Shown here: piece by piece, positions 25,609 through 36,262 of the stretch
Position numbering within the stretch: the stretch's first letter is position 1
Layout: each line of letters begins with the position of its first letter
Assembly: GCF_021532655.1 (NCBI RefSeq)
Contig: NZ_JAKGAS010000005.1
Location: forward strand, 248,001 to 312,000
Reading direction: 5' to 3'
DNA from: Paraglaciecola algarum
GTDB taxonomy: Bacteria; Pseudomonadota; Gammaproteobacteria; Enterobacterales; Alteromonadaceae
DNA length: 64,000 nucleotides
Program-made: the position numbers and the translations under genes
The notes under the pieces: model-generated
Seen by the model: only the letters and a program-made list of their open reading frames with translations
Told to the model about the DNA's origin: nothing
Databases searched by the model: none

Positions 25609-28600
25609 TAATCAATTGGTCAATTAAATGACTCGCGTTTTCAAATTCAAAATCATTGCAAGCATCAACAATCCCTTTGATTTCAATAGAACGCAGAGGA
25701 GCCATATTTGACAATTTAGTGAGTAAATCTTCTTCGTATTCATTATTTGTTACGTATTGACTAATTTGTCGTAAAGTTTCTATAAGCTGATTATTGCCCT
25801 TAAGACTTTGATCTCTTGTGGTTAGTTCACTGTTACTCTTTTTATCTTCACCTGACTTCACATAACTTTCGATTGCTTTTAACTCAGTTTGGGTTTGTTC
25901 AATCAATAATTGGCTTTCTGCTTTTTGATTGGCGATACTAGCCTGCTCCAATTGACTAAATAATTGCATCATTGATTGCAAGGCGATATTGCCACATACG
26001 CCTTTAAATTTATGGCAGGTTTCAGCTAACAACTTAAAGTTCTGCTTTGCTAATAAAGTATCTAATTCAAATATCTCCACTTCATTTTGTTGAATAAAGC
26101 GTTTAATTTCAGTATACAAATTAGCTTTAGTACCCCACAAATTTATCCCAGACTGGACATCTATTTTTTGATTCGATTCACTCACCTTATTGTCTATCAC
26201 AAAATCAGCCGACAATTTAAGCACATTGGCTATTTCATTCATAAGTTGCGGTACGTCTATAGGTTTATTTGCAAACCCATCCATACCAGCATGCTCTGCT
26301 GATATTCTATCTTGAGGCAACACACTTGCTGTTAAAGCAATAATAGGTGTATGAGCTAAACTATGCTTCTGTTCATACTGTCGTCTTAATTTAACTGCGG
26401 TTAAACCATCCATAACTGGCATTTGAATATCCATTAATACTAGGTCAAAGGTATCTTTCTGCATTTGCAATAATGCTTGTTCACCATCTCTAGCATCTGT
26501 CACTGAATGCCCGTCTCGCTTTAGTATCAGTGTCAATAGCTCAATATTTTGATCTATGTCGTCCACAATCAATACCTTTAAGCTAGGTAAAGTAAATTGT
26601 TGTTGAGACTTGAGAGCTTGGTTAGTTAGAGTGACTGATTTTAAGGGTATCTCGAAACTGAATTCAGAGCCTTGTCCCTTAATACTTGTCGCTGAAATCG
26701 AGCCCCCCATCAATTCAACGAGTTGTTTACTAATAGTGGTGCCAAGCCCTGTTCCACCAAAACGCCGACTCATAGATTCATCTGCTTGTGCAAAGGCATC
26801 AAACACACTACTTAACTGTGACTCAGTCATGCCTATACCGGTATCTTTTATTATGAACTTAACAAATTTCTCTGCTGCTGGTTCAATAGTGATAATAATT
26901 TTTCCCTGCTCGGTAAACTTAATCGCATTGCCTAGCAAGTTCGTAAATACTTGCCTGATCCTATCTGGCACACCATTATAAAACCCTTGCACATCAGGGT
27001 GCATATTAAGCTCAAGCTCTAACCCCTTACTTTGAGCTTGTAACCATAAAGTAGAGACTACAGCGTCAACTTCCTCGACAATTGAAAAATCTCGATACTC
27101 AAGTTGAAACTTACCTTTATCTAGTTTTGCACTGTCTAACACATCATTAAGGATATGTAACAAAGACTTAGCAGATTGATTAATAGTGGTTAAATTTTTA
27201 CGTTGGCTATCAGCTAATTCTTCGTCGAGTAAAATATCACTAAAACCAATAATGGCATTCATTGGTGTACGAATTTCATGGCTCATATTAGCTAAAAATG
27301 CAGAGCGAGTTTCTGCCGCATGTTCAGCCTTGTTCTTAGCTAGTACCAGTTCAGACTCTATTTTTTTACGATCGGTAATATCCATAATAAAGCCATCTAA
27401 ATAGTAGTCATCACTGTTTTCTACCATACTCGCGCGGCCATAGCCTAACATCCATTTGGTGTTACCGTATCTATCAATAAATCGGAATTCTAACTGATAC
27501 CCATCAGGGTCGCGTAAATTGCTATTGGCAATAACACTGGCATCATCGGGATGTACAAAACTCCCTAAGCTGCGTTTAGGATCAGGTAACAAAAAGTCTT
27601 TAGCCGGATAGCCTAGGATGTTTTCTACTTCATCGTTAATAAATAAATTTGGCCAGCCTGGTACATCTAAACATCGATAAGCAATCCCAGGAATGTTAGT
27701 AAGCAAGGCACGAATTTGCGCTTCTTTTTCTCTAAGCTCTGTCTCCATTTTAATTCTGGCACGTAGGTCAGAAATAAACGCCACAAACATATGTTGTTGA
27801 TTAAACTCCACATGACCTATTCCTAACCGAATAGGGATTTTCTCACCGTTTTTAGCGTTGGCTTCGACCTCACGTCCAGAGCCAATGATTTTAGCTACAC
27901 GGGTTTGCAAGTAGTTTTCAATATACTGATCGTGATTATGTTGTAGTGCTTCTGGCACCAGAATTTTTACATTTTTGCCTAACAAGTCTTGAGCTTCCCA
28001 GCCTAACAAATCAGTAACAGCCTTGTTAATACTGGCGATAATACCTTTAGCATCTATGGTGATAATGCCATCTACAGCCGTATCCATTATGGCGGTTAGG
28101 CGTTTTTCATTTTGGGTAGCAGTGGCAGAAATATCTTTATAACGAAACACTAAATTAGAAGCTAAAACCAAACTAATAATAAAAATAGTAATAACAGTTA
28201 TACCTAAGGCTAAATAAAATGAGATCTCATTGGTTTGTTGCGATACCTCCATACCTGGAGGTAATACAAATCGCGCAGCGGCCATTCCAGTGTAATGCAT
28301 GCCAGAAATAGCCGCCCCCATCACAATACTAGAGATGGCTATTTTTAAATTGCTACTTAATTTAACTCCTGAAAAGTTATCTAGTCCAAAACTGATCCAA
28401 AGGGATAAAATAGCCAGTACCACAGCCACCAAAATAGACACACAAAACATAAACAAGTCGTAGCGCAATAGTGGTGCCATTTCCATAGCAGCCATGCCAA
28501 CATAATGCATCACACCAATACCAGCCCCTACTAACACACCACCCAATACCAATTGATATGGTTTAAGGTTTTCTCTAGTGATTAAATTTAATGCAATCCA

Positions 28601-28918
28601 TGATGCGCCTATCGCTGGTAATAAAGACATAGCGGTTAAATCAAATTGATAGGTAATATCGGTACATAACTCTAAGGCCAACATACCAATAAAATGCATG
28701 GACCATACACCACCGCCCAAAGCAATGCTGCCAACTAACAAGGAAAAATGTTTACGCACTCGAGACGCATTGGCAGCCTGATGAGCAACTTGAAACCCCA
28801 TAAAAGAGGCAAAAATTGCAATTGATACTGACAAGACAACTAGCCAGGGATTATAAGCAGACACAGCTAACAGACTATTATCTGTATGTAAAAAAAGTTC
28901 AGTTAAAAAACTTTGCAT
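25580..28918 (-). CDS. MHYT-PAS-PAS hybrid sensor histidine kinase
   Basis: 1112 residues from the first ATG at 28918; a longer reading frame begins at TTG 28975 but lacks a start signal. Seven-helix MHYT sensor domain at the N-terminus with three repeats ([27 protein letters not shown]), thought to bind a gas or copper. Two PAS domains follow (the first starting [15 protein letters not shown]), then HisKA with SHEIRTPMN, an ATPase domain ([27 protein letters not shown]), a receiver ([10 protein letters not shown]) and a C-terminal Hpt-like domain ([11 protein letters not shown]). Counted in the longer frame, the phosphorylatable residues are about H565, D849 and H988; subtract 19 for the ATG start. 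Phosphate would pass to the overlapping HD-GYP regulator and lower c-di-GMP. Confidence 0.88.
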   Translation of the reverse strand: MQSFLTELFLHTDNSLLAVSAYNPWLVVLSVSIAIFASFMGFQVAHQAANASRVRKHFSLLVGSIALGGGVWSMHFIGMLALELCTDITYQFDLTAMSLLPAIGASWIALNLITRENLKPYQLVLGGVLVGAGIGVMHYVGMAAMEMAPLLRYDLFMFCVSILVAVVLAILSLWISFGLDNFSGVKLSSNLKIAISSIVMGAAISGMHYTGMAAARFVLPPGMEVSQQTNEISFYLALGITVITIFIISLVLASNLVFRYKDISATATQNEKRLTAIMDTAVDGIITIDAKGIIASINKAVTDLLGWEAQDLLGKNVKILVPEALQHNHDQYIENYLQTRVAKIIGSGREVEANAKNGEKIPIRLGIGHVEFNQQHMFVAFISDLRARIKMETELREKEAQIRALLTNIPGIAYRCLDVPGWPNLFINDEVENILGYPAKDFLLPDPKRSLGSFVHPDDASVIANSNLRDPDGYQLEFRFIDRYGNTKWMLGYGRASMVENSDDYYLDGFIMDITDRKKIESELVLAKNKAEHAAETRSAFLANMSHEIRTPMNAIIGFSDILLDEELADSQRKNLTTINQSAKSLLHILNDVLDSAKLDKGKFQLEYRDFSIVEEVDAVVSTLWLQAQSKGLELELNMHPDVQGFYNGVPDRIRQVFTNLLGNAIKFTEQGKIIITIEPAAEKFVKFIIKDTGIGMTESQLSSVFDAFAQADESMSRRFGGTGLGTTISKQLVELMGGSISATSIKGQGSEFSFEIPLKSVTLTNQALKSQQQFTLPSLKVLIVDDIDQNIELLTLILKRDGHSVTDARDGEQALLQMQKDTFDLVLMDIQMPVMDGLTAVKLRRQYEQKHSLAHTPIIALTASVLPQDRISAEHAGMDGFANKPIDVPQLMNEIANVLKLSADFVIDNKVSESNQKIDVQSGINLWGTKANLYTEIKRFIQQNEVEIFELDTLLAKQNFKLLAETCHKFKGVCGNIALQSMMQLFSQLEQASIANQKAESQLLIEQTQTELKAIESYVKSGEDKKSNSELTTRDQSLKGNNQLIETLRQISQYVTNNEYEEDLLTKLSNMAPLRSIEIKGIVDACNDFEFENASHLIDQLINELLQDENE

Positions 28919-29063
28919 AAAATACAAATCCACCAAGATTACATTTACAAGGCACAAAGCAGCTAGTATAAACAACTAAATTCGCTACGTAGAATTGTTT
29001 TCGCATTTAGTGTCTACTACTTTAGAATAATTAGCCTGTCGACCACTTAATAGAAACTCTCAC

Positions 29064-29516
29064 ATGCCAGAAAATACTAGATCAACTAACAAAGCTTTAC
29101 TTTTCGATAAAAAAAACAAAGTATCAATTTGGGTTTCAGACACGCCTTATGCTGATATTCCAGATGAATACTTCGAAGAGTCTTTTTTTAAAAAGAACAA
29201 ACGGGCTAAAAACACTTGGTCAGACAATTACAATCTCGCGTATTTTTTACCTGAAAATATGGAAACAAATGGCAGTCATGATGGCCTTATCGATATTCAA
29301 ACCGCAGCTGGCCAATGTTCATGTTCAAGCTCGTTTATGGTTAATTTGTTAAGTAAAGCCAAAAAGAACAAGTTGGAAAACATCAGCTGGATTATTTTAG
29401 TATTTGAATTGGAATACAGCACTAAACTAAGTGGTGTAACCAATGATTATTTCACCACATTTTTGGGCGCTTTTAATTACGACCCTATGAGTGAAAGTTT
29501 ACTAGGCGACGAATAA
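29064..29516 (+). CDS. Small orphan protein, weakly Imm22/DUF4284-like
   Basis: A 150-residue soluble protein without signal peptide, divergent from the hybrid kinase. Visible pattern: KVSIWVSD near the start, an acidic/aromatic middle (DIPDEYFEESFF; NTWSDNYNLAYF), a CSCSSSF stretch and a hydrophobic ISWIILVFELEY strand followed by TFLGAFNYD. The spacing of the opening beta strand, the EYFEESFF segment and the final strand reminded me of the Imm22 (DUF4284) immunity family. That is a weak resemblance from memory and no matching toxin gene is adjacent. A good terminator follows. Treat it as hypothetical. Confidence 0.7.
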   Translation: MPENTRSTNKALLFDKKNKVSIWVSDTPYADIPDEYFEESFFKKNKRAKNTWSDNYNLAYFLPENMETNGSHDGLIDIQTAAGQCSCSSSFMVNLLSKAKKNKLENISWIILVFELEYSTKLSGVTNDYFTTFLGAFNYDPMSESLLGDE

Positions 29517-29525
29517 GCCACATAA

Positions 29526-29572
29526 GGGCAAACTTAGGGTTAAATTCATCCCCATGTTTGTCCATTTTTTTT
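29526..29572 (+). terminator. Terminator of the 150-residue orphan gene
   Basis: A long stem GGGCAAACTTAGGG / CCCCATGTTTGTCC with a few mismatches, followed by eight Ts. The rest of the gap to 29760 contains a presumed promoter only. Confidence 0.8.
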
Positions 29573-29760
29573 ACAATTACTAATTCCAAACTAAAACACC
29601 TTAATACAAGTTATTGAAAAATATAGAATAAATATACAAGGTGTGAATATTGCTTATATTTCAAACAGGAATAATACTATTCTTACCCCACTTTCCGATG
29701 TTTTTGTTTCTCAAAATGGCAGGTGCTCTATCTAGCTTATAAAAACATCGAGGTACACAC

Positions 29761-30870
29761 ATGTCCCGCAAACTCCATTTTTCCGCCATATTATTTTTAG
29801 CTTTATATTTATTTGTGCAAATTGCTGAAGCAGCCCTCCTACGCACTAGTGGTAGAGGTTCGAGAAGTAGTAATTTTTCACAAACATTTTATTACTTAGA
29901 TAATCAACACTTAAATCAAGTGGGTATAAAAGAGGCTTCTTACACCAATTTATTTGCCAACAGTATAAGCAAAACAGTGGGTGGCGGTGGCCGAGGTTTA
30001 GGGGCGGTGCCCAATACCTGTATAAATGGGTATACACAGTCTGACGAACACGATAAAGATCAAGAAATTAATTATCTGCATGATGATTTTAATGACGGTA
30101 AAATCAGCCAAACAGAACGAGACCAGGGTATTGATAAATTAAACTTTGATCTTTATGGCGAACCTTGTGTGTGGGAGTTTGAACAAGGTGAAGCATTGAA
30201 TATGTTTGGTTTTTTCAGTTTGTTTTTCGACACCCAAGATGTGACTTATGACGTAGATTGGTTCGTAGATGGTAAAGAAATAGCAGGTGGTGGAATAAAC
30301 ACAACTGGCGACTTAGCCACTGCAGACGGCCAAATTGACAAAGGATGGGTTACACTAAATTCTGCCCCCATATTTGATTTAGCTCCTGGAGATTATGCAG
30401 TTTCCGTAAACGTAAGTATTATGTCTTCAAAGGGCAAGTTTTTTTGGGAAAACAGAGACCCTTCAAACCCAGCGGGGTTTGAATTCAATCCAACATGTAT
30501 TATAAACGACGAACATCAGCCTTATATTGATGCACTAGAGAAGTATAATAATTACTTATATGCTGTCGCAGATCATGCAGCTGATCCAATAAATTATCCT
30601 GACCCAGGCCCAATAGCCCCTCCAAACCCTGGTGATGTTGAGCCTGCTTTTGAAATATGTGGCCACCCTAGTATTGACTTTACTAGTTATGATGAGTCAT
30701 TTGCCCCAACACTTTTTAGTTCGGAGCCAGAAATTTTAAGAATTTTAGCGGCAAGTGCTGATCCTCAGCCAGATACTAACCCAGTGACTACCCCCAACCC
30801 TTTAAGCATATTGTTGTTAGGGTTAAGTACTGCATTTTTAACCCGACGTGCTAAAAACAGTAAAAAGTAA
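29761..30870 (+). CDS. Exported protein with PEP-CTERM-like sorting tail
   Basis: A 369-residue secreted protein; GAGG lies 7 bases before the ATG. Signal peptide about residues 1-26 (FSAILFLALYLFVQIAEA). A glycine/serine-rich stretch follows (LRTSGRGSRSSNFSQ; VGGGGRGLG), then an acidic all-beta middle with DVTYDVDWFVDGKEI. A proline-rich spacer (about 275-300) and a C-terminal tail of the form TPNPLSILLLGL plus RRAKNSKK complete it. Proline-rich start, a single hydrophobic helix and a basic end are the arrangement of PEP-CTERM exosortase substrates, although the literal PEP is replaced by PNP. It is monocistronic. Function is unknown; surface or exopolysaccharide-associated display is the likely fate. 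Confidence 0.75.
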   Translation: MSRKLHFSAILFLALYLFVQIAEAALLRTSGRGSRSSNFSQTFYYLDNQHLNQVGIKEASYTNLFANSISKTVGGGGRGLGAVPNTCINGYTQSDEHDKDQEINYLHDDFNDGKISQTERDQGIDKLNFDLYGEPCVWEFEQGEALNMFGFFSLFFDTQDVTYDVDWFVDGKEIAGGGINTTGDLATADGQIDKGWVTLNSAPIFDLAPGDYAVSVNVSIMSSKGKFFWENRDPSNPAGFEFNPTCIINDEHQPYIDALEKYNNYLYAVADHAADPINYPDPGPIAPPNPGDVEPAFEICGHPSIDFTSYDESFAPTLFSSEPEILRILAASADPQPDTNPVTTPNPLSILLLGLSTAFLTRRAKNSKK

Positions 30871-30897
30871 TCTTGTAATAACAAGCTTGAGTTTAAC

Positions 30898-30924
30898 AAG
30901 GTGCTGTTCTAAAAGCGCCTTTTA
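30898..30924 (+). terminator. Terminator of the PEP-CTERM-like gene
   Basis: An 8-bp stem AAGGTGCT / AGCGCCTT (one G-U pair) with an 8-base loop and a short T-run. It lies between convergent genes. Confidence 0.7.
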
Positions 30925-30962
30925 TTATGTTTTATGATCAGTCCTGAATAAATATATTTACA

Positions 30963-33116
30963 TTATTCTGCAAATAAAACCGCGGCTTCGATTCTTTGCC
31001 TAGCTAAGTCATTATCAATAAACTGAATCAATTTTTTAAACTCAGCCTCTTGAGATAAATTTTGTAGTAGAGGGTCATGCTTAGTCCACCATTCTCGCCA
31101 ACCATTATCAATAGCTTTAGACAATGCTTGTATGGCTTTTTGAGGCTCAGCCTGCATTGCAAAAATTCTAGCTGTTAAATAATCCAACTCAAAATAACTT
31201 ATCGATGATTGCAGTTGTTCATCTAGTAATTTTTTACAATGAAGAATGAAACTAATGGCTTCGGTCTCACTTCCTAACTCTAGTAGCGCCCAAGCTATTT
31301 CAATTGCAGGGGAGCAATGTGGCATTAAATACACTTCGGATTGATCTATCAGGTTTATTTTTTCAGTTAGTAAGCTGTACGCTAGTTGGTTATCGCCAAA
31401 CATCGCTTGGTACCACCCCGCTTCAAAATGAACCCAATAATCATCAGGATTAGCGTCAAGTTTAAACTTCATTCGATCAAATAAAGTTTCAATTTTGTTT
31501 TCAAAAATTAAGATATTTTCAAAATAATGTTCAATCGCGTTGCTTAACACAGGGGAACCTGTCATTCCCTTTACGATGTCAGTTAAGCCTAACTGAATAA
31601 GTGGCCCAATAAATTTATATGCCAATTCTTGATTGTCTGGTGAAAGTTGCATTGCTTTTTGCGATTCACGGATTGCACCAACAAAATCACCTTGACTAAA
31701 GTACATATCCGCTAAACCTTGATAAGAAAATGTAGAATCCGGAAAATCAGTTTTCAGCTGTTTGAAAACTTTTTCTGCCTCTTCAATGCGCCCTAAATAT
31801 GTCAATTCAAATCCCCAATTATAAGCTCCAGTTAGAAACAGGGGATCGAGTTCAAGGGATTTTTCTAAAGCAGAAAAAGACTCGTTAAAACGTTGTAACG
31901 AATTTAAAGTCAGATATTTCCACATGTAAGCGATAGCTAAGCTTGGATTTAGTTGTATAGCTTTGTTGTAATCTTCTATTGCATCATCAAACTTATTTTG
32001 CATGAATGAAATATACCCCTTCACGGCATAGGCTTCGGCCATTTCAGGCTGGCGCACCAGCGCCTTATCAATATTTTGTTGAGCTAAGGCTGCGGCGATA
32101 TCGGTTTGAATTACGCCAAATCGCAACTCTCCTTCAGCAAGTAATACAAGTGTATCTGCCAAGCCCACATAGGCTTTGGCGTATTCAGGATCTAGCGCTA
32201 ATGCTTGCTCAAAAAACTGCCGCGCTTTTTTCATGGATTCAGTAGTTTGTTTACGATATTGTTCACGGCCCTTTAGATACATCACATAAGCATCTGTACT
32301 GTTGGTGCTAGCTAAACTGTTAAAACTGCCGGCCTCTAAATATTTGTCTTGCAGCAGGTTGACGATAGCTCGGCCAATTTCACTCTCTACAGCAAATATA
32401 TCTTTTAGCTCACGTAAAAATGTTTCGGTCCATAAGGCATGGCCAGTTTCGGTATCTAACAACTCCACTCGAATTTTAAGACGACGATCTTGGGCACGCA
32501 CACTGCCAGTAAGTACGGTTTTTACTTCTAAGCGACGACCAATATCCACAGGGGTTAGGCCTTTTTCAGCTAATATTTGACTGGAACGAGAAGCTGATAC
32601 GGTAAAACCCTCTGAACGACCCAGTAAACTGGTGATCTCTTCAGCTAGCCCCAAGGCTAAATAACTTTGGTTTTGCTCTGGACTTTGGTCAGTGAAAGGA
32701 AGAACAGCGATAGAGTCTGCAAGTTTTACAGTCGCTAAATCTTTTTGAGTTGCTTGTAGTTCGTATTTAATCGAGTCGAAGTATTGCACACCTACAAAAC
32801 CACTTATCAATACAACTGAACATAAAGCGGCCCAATTTAACCAACCTAAAGGTTTAATAGTGGGGTTGTTTTCTTGATCTAAACTAGGGGTGCGTGAAAT
32901 ACCGTCAAAGCTAAAGTCGAAATGCCAAGCTAAGTATATTGCCACCGGGAAACCGCAAGCTAAAAGCAAAAACGTAGCGGGCCCAACTAACGGACTCACC
33001 ACCATTACACTGCCCAACACACTCACGACTTGCAGAATTAACCAAGCAAAGCCAACATAAGCTAATAAGGGCTTTGCCACCTGTCGTCTTCTAAGTTCAC
33101 TAAGAAATCGCTTCAC
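30963..33116 (-). CDS. Membrane-anchored TolB-like / TPR-repeat protein
   Basis: 717 residues from a GTG start that reads KRFLSELRRRQV. Three hydrophobic helices are at about 15-65 and 93-113. Next is a TolB-N/FlgO-like domain, SIAVLPFTDQSPEQNQSYLALGLAEEITSLLGR through TETGHALWTETF (about 135-255), then ten or so TPR-like helical repeats to the C-terminus. Relatives of this kind often carry a CadC-type winged helix or an adenylate-cyclase domain at the N-terminus; here neither is present, so it looks like the signalling/scaffold half only. It is divergent from the KAP NTPase gene, with 179 bp between them. Function is not assignable. Confidence 0.75.
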   Translation of the reverse strand: MKRFLSELRRRQVAKPLLAYVGFAWLILQVVSVLGSVMVVSPLVGPATFLLLACGFPVAIYLAWHFDFSFDGISRTPSLDQENNPTIKPLGWLNWAALCSVVLISGFVGVQYFDSIKYELQATQKDLATVKLADSIAVLPFTDQSPEQNQSYLALGLAEEITSLLGRSEGFTVSASRSSQILAEKGLTPVDIGRRLEVKTVLTGSVRAQDRRLKIRVELLDTETGHALWTETFLRELKDIFAVESEIGRAIVNLLQDKYLEAGSFNSLASTNSTDAYVMYLKGREQYRKQTTESMKKARQFFEQALALDPEYAKAYVGLADTLVLLAEGELRFGVIQTDIAAALAQQNIDKALVRQPEMAEAYAVKGYISFMQNKFDDAIEDYNKAIQLNPSLAIAYMWKYLTLNSLQRFNESFSALEKSLELDPLFLTGAYNWGFELTYLGRIEEAEKVFKQLKTDFPDSTFSYQGLADMYFSQGDFVGAIRESQKAMQLSPDNQELAYKFIGPLIQLGLTDIVKGMTGSPVLSNAIEHYFENILIFENKIETLFDRMKFKLDANPDDYWVHFEAGWYQAMFGDNQLAYSLLTEKINLIDQSEVYLMPHCSPAIEIAWALLELGSETEAISFILHCKKLLDEQLQSSISYFELDYLTARIFAMQAEPQKAIQALSKAIDNGWREWWTKHDPLLQNLSQEAEFKKLIQFIDNDLARQRIEAAVLFAE

Positions 33117-33295
33117 TGTAGTAACAAATCCTTTTTATTGGATATTTAAAGCATAAAGCACTGATAATACATATGCAATAAAGTCACTGCACAGTGTAAT
33201 ACCATGTATGGACCCTCTTCGATTGCATAACACAGCCGTTACTTTACTAATTTAATTGGCAAGACTATTCTGAAGTTAGAAGATGGAATTGCCCA

Positions 33296-36205
33296 ATGAA
33301 GGTAAAGGATATGGCTCAGGCACCGCGACAAAAATCTAGGGATTTTGATAAGCAATCACTCGATACCAAAGGCCCCACAGAGCCGAGTTCCGATAACTCA
33401 AAACCTGTAAAAATCAAATCAGAATTTCCCCGTAAAAAATTTGCCTTATCTATTTTGATTATGATTTTAGGCATTGCTTTAGCCTATTTTGCAAACAGTA
33501 TCATGGCACCCAACCCTACCCCTTTTAATGGCAAGTTTGATTTGTTCAGCCTAAAAAGCTGGCTACAGCCAATTGAAAAAAATGGTATTTATAGGGTGAC
33601 CATTTTAAATACCAGTTCACCAATCAAAGAATATGCAGTGATTGGAGAGCTGTTAGCCTTAAAGTTTGCATCAGGCCAAGGAAAAAGTATTTCACCTACG
33701 GGGGTGTTAAGTGATTTAAGTGCCAACAACAGTGAGCAATTATCCACTCAACAAAACATCGATTTAGCTAATGATACTAATGAATTATCAGAAAATTCTA
33801 AAACTCAAATTGACCAGCTATTTGTCTCGATACCTAAGGATAGTCGCATAACCAAAGTGACCTTAAGTGGTTATGTAGGCCTTCCGTCAATTCCACAGCA
33901 AAAACAACCATCAAAAAACGTCCAATACCAACAACAGATCCAACAAAAATCCTACAGCCCAGCCCCAACAGAGCTAGCTGAAGAAACTCATGAAGACGCA
34001 AACAGCATAAGTAGTCGCTTTGTAAGAATAGTCAGAGATCATATTGTAAATAGAGCAAGTGCATATAATGTGGTTGAAAACGCCTATGGTTTATCCCGCC
34101 ACTATTCCAATGGCTGGCAAGCAGGCGCTGGTCAATCAAGTGGGGTAGTAATTGAAATAGAATACCAAGTCAATGGGGTAACTTGGTTGGCTTTTAGTCC
34201 TGCTAACATAAACATTTTGTCATCTTGGCAAATCGTTAACGGTAACATTTTTAATTACACAGACAATAACAATAACTTAAAAACCATAGCAGCTCTTGCG
34301 AGTGCGTTTATAAGTGCAGATCCCAATGCACTCACATTAAACCAACAAGGTGATATGTTGTTGCCAACCACAAGCCTTCCATCACCAGAACTTTATCCTT
34401 CGGCTTTTTCTTTGCTGATTCTTTTTACTTTTGGTTTTTTGTCAATTCGCACCTTGCGTGTCACACATACTGAGCATGACCTAAACGTAGTCAGCGAACA
34501 ACAAATCATAGATAACTTTATTTCAGACGCACCAGCAAATGATCGCGCTCAAGACAAATTAGGCTTTGTAGAAATTTCAAAAGCCCTATCTAGCTTTTTG
34601 CGTAATACAGGCACTAAGGCCCCATTAACTTTAGCCATTTCTGGAGTGTGGGGCAGTGGTAAATCGTCACTCATGAATTTTTTAAAACAAAATTTAGAAT
34701 CCTATCGAATTCGGCCGGTATGGATCAATGCTTGGCATCATCAAAACGAAGAGCAGTTTTTAGCTGGGCTGTTAAATGCAGTTCAGTCAAAGGCAATTCC
34801 GCACTTTTGGACCGCAGCCGGATTATTGTATCGTTGGAATTTGTTTAAAATGCGTTGGTCTGAATCTCCTTTCATGTACCTTGTTGCCTCATTATTTTTC
34901 TTTGGTTCAATCAGTTATTGGTTAACCTTACAAGAATTCGATATTTCCATGTTATCCAGCCCGAAAGATAAAGAAAATTGGCAAAATTTCACCGCTATTA
35001 TCACCACCTTACTGGGCGGAGTTCCTCTGCTGTTAGCAAGTATGAATAACCTATCTAGAATGGTAACGTCAAACAATCCCATTAGATTATTATTTGGCTC
35101 TCCTGGCCGAAACTTAGATTTACGTTCAAATGTAGGCTTAAGAGAAAAATTTGCTAAGGAGTTCAATTTGTTATGTAAAGCACTTGGCGATTCTACCCTC
35201 ACAATTTTTATCGATGACCTAGATAGATGCAAAGAGTCAAGAATTATGGACGTGATGGAAACCCTAAATTACCTAGTGTGTAGTGGTAACTGTTACATAG
35301 TACTTGGTATGGAGCGTGAACCTGTTGAAAAGGCCATCATTAGTTATTATCGCGGCACCCATGAGGATTTAACTAACCAAGATTTAACACTAAAAGCGAC
35401 CCGGTATTTAGAAAAGATCATTAATATAGAAATCCCAGTACCAGCTGCCACACCAGCCCAAGTCGGCTCCTTAATTACAAGTAAAGAGGAAGCAGCATTT
35501 ACCCAAACGAAAAAGTGGAACTGGTTATCACCTATTTTATTTTTTGTAGCCTTGTCTAGCAGCATTATTTTAGGTAGCTATTTTGCTGGGGTAATTTCCA
35601 TTAACTCAACTGACGTTCAACAAACTTCTAGCCCAACTGACGCCAATGAAAGCACAACTAATAATACAGAGTTAAGCGCTCAAACTAACTCAATCCCTAA
35701 AACTAAGCCCTTACAGGTGTTATCAAGCTTTGAGAAGCCCACAACACAAGATCAAACTATTTATATTGTTATTCCTATACTCACGATTAGCTTAATCGCG
35801 TTAGTGATCCGCTTAGAGCGGTTCCGCCAACGCAAACAAATTGTAGAGCAAGACTCAGCGCCATTTGTAAAAGCCATAGCTGTTTGGGCTCAAGCATTGG
35901 GCACATCTAACCATACCCCCAGAAGTATTAAACGATATGTTAATCGAGCTCGATATTTAGCTATGCGTAACATTGCATCCAATGCAGGTATAAAAGAAGA
36001 AAACTTAGTGACATTAGCGGCATTACTTGAATTTGCCGATCAAAATAATGTGGACGATATCGACCAGCTAAAAAGTTACCTTCCTGACTTTAAAGAGGAA
36101 GACTTTGATAAGGAGATTAAGGCGCTACTAGATAAATTAGCAGACATCACTACAGAACGAAAAGCCAAATTTTTACACTGGATTAATGGCATAAGAGTCA
36201 ATTAA
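33296..36205 (+). CDS. KAP-family P-loop NTPase with large non-cytoplasmic insert and multiple membrane segments
   Basis: 969 residues. TM1 at about 48-68; a region of about 300 residues, rich in Gln/Asn/Ser and probably periplasmic, follows; TM2 is at about 360-380. The KAP NTPase domain then begins: Walker A GVWGSGKSS (Lys456), the INAWHHQNEEQFLAGLL segment typical of KAP ATPases, a two-helix membrane insertion (about 524-545 and 568-590), and Walker B LTIFIDDLDRCKE (about residue 639). Two more membrane helices are near 743-768 and 822-842. Bacterial KAP NTPases include candidate anti-phage proteins; the family's activity is not settled. A second ATG (codon 6) has the better-spaced GAAGG. 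The gene lies just outside the distal att repeat of the island. Confidence 0.85.
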   Translation: MKVKDMAQAPRQKSRDFDKQSLDTKGPTEPSSDNSKPVKIKSEFPRKKFALSILIMILGIALAYFANSIMAPNPTPFNGKFDLFSLKSWLQPIEKNGIYRVTILNTSSPIKEYAVIGELLALKFASGQGKSISPTGVLSDLSANNSEQLSTQQNIDLANDTNELSENSKTQIDQLFVSIPKDSRITKVTLSGYVGLPSIPQQKQPSKNVQYQQQIQQKSYSPAPTELAEETHEDANSISSRFVRIVRDHIVNRASAYNVVENAYGLSRHYSNGWQAGAGQSSGVVIEIEYQVNGVTWLAFSPANINILSSWQIVNGNIFNYTDNNNNLKTIAALASAFISADPNALTLNQQGDMLLPTTSLPSPELYPSAFSLLILFTFGFLSIRTLRVTHTEHDLNVVSEQQIIDNFISDAPANDRAQDKLGFVEISKALSSFLRNTGTKAPLTLAISGVWGSGKSSLMNFLKQNLESYRIRPVWINAWHHQNEEQFLAGLLNAVQSKAIPHFWTAAGLLYRWNLFKMRWSESPFMYLVASLFFFGSISYWLTLQEFDISMLSSPKDKENWQNFTAIITTLLGGVPLLLASMNNLSRMVTSNNPIRLLFGSPGRNLDLRSNVGLREKFAKEFNLLCKALGDSTLTIFIDDLDRCKESRIMDVMETLNYLVCSGNCYIVLGMEREPVEKAIISYYRGTHEDLTNQDLTLKATRYLEKIINIEIPVPAATPAQVGSLITSKEEAAFTQTKKWNWLSPILFFVALSSSIILGSYFAGVISINSTDVQQTSSPTDANESTTNNTELSAQTNSIPKTKPLQVLSSFEKPTTQDQTIYIVIPILTISLIALVIRLERFRQRKQIVEQDSAPFVKAIAVWAQALGTSNHTPRSIKRYVNRARYLAMRNIASNAGIKEENLVTLAALLEFADQNNVDDIDQLKSYLPDFKEEDFDKEIKALLDKLADITTERKAKFLHWINGIRVN

Positions 36206-36235
36206 CTAAATAACAGTCACTGCAGTAAACACAAC

Positions 36236-36260
36236 AAAACCCGCCGAGGCAGGTTTGTTA
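36236..36260 (+). terminator. Probable terminator of the KAP gene
   Basis: AAAACCCGCC GAG GCAGGTTTGTT is a short hairpin of the common gammaproteobacterial CCGCC type with one mismatch, followed by a T-rich tract. Confidence 0.5.
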
Positions 36261-36262
36261 TG

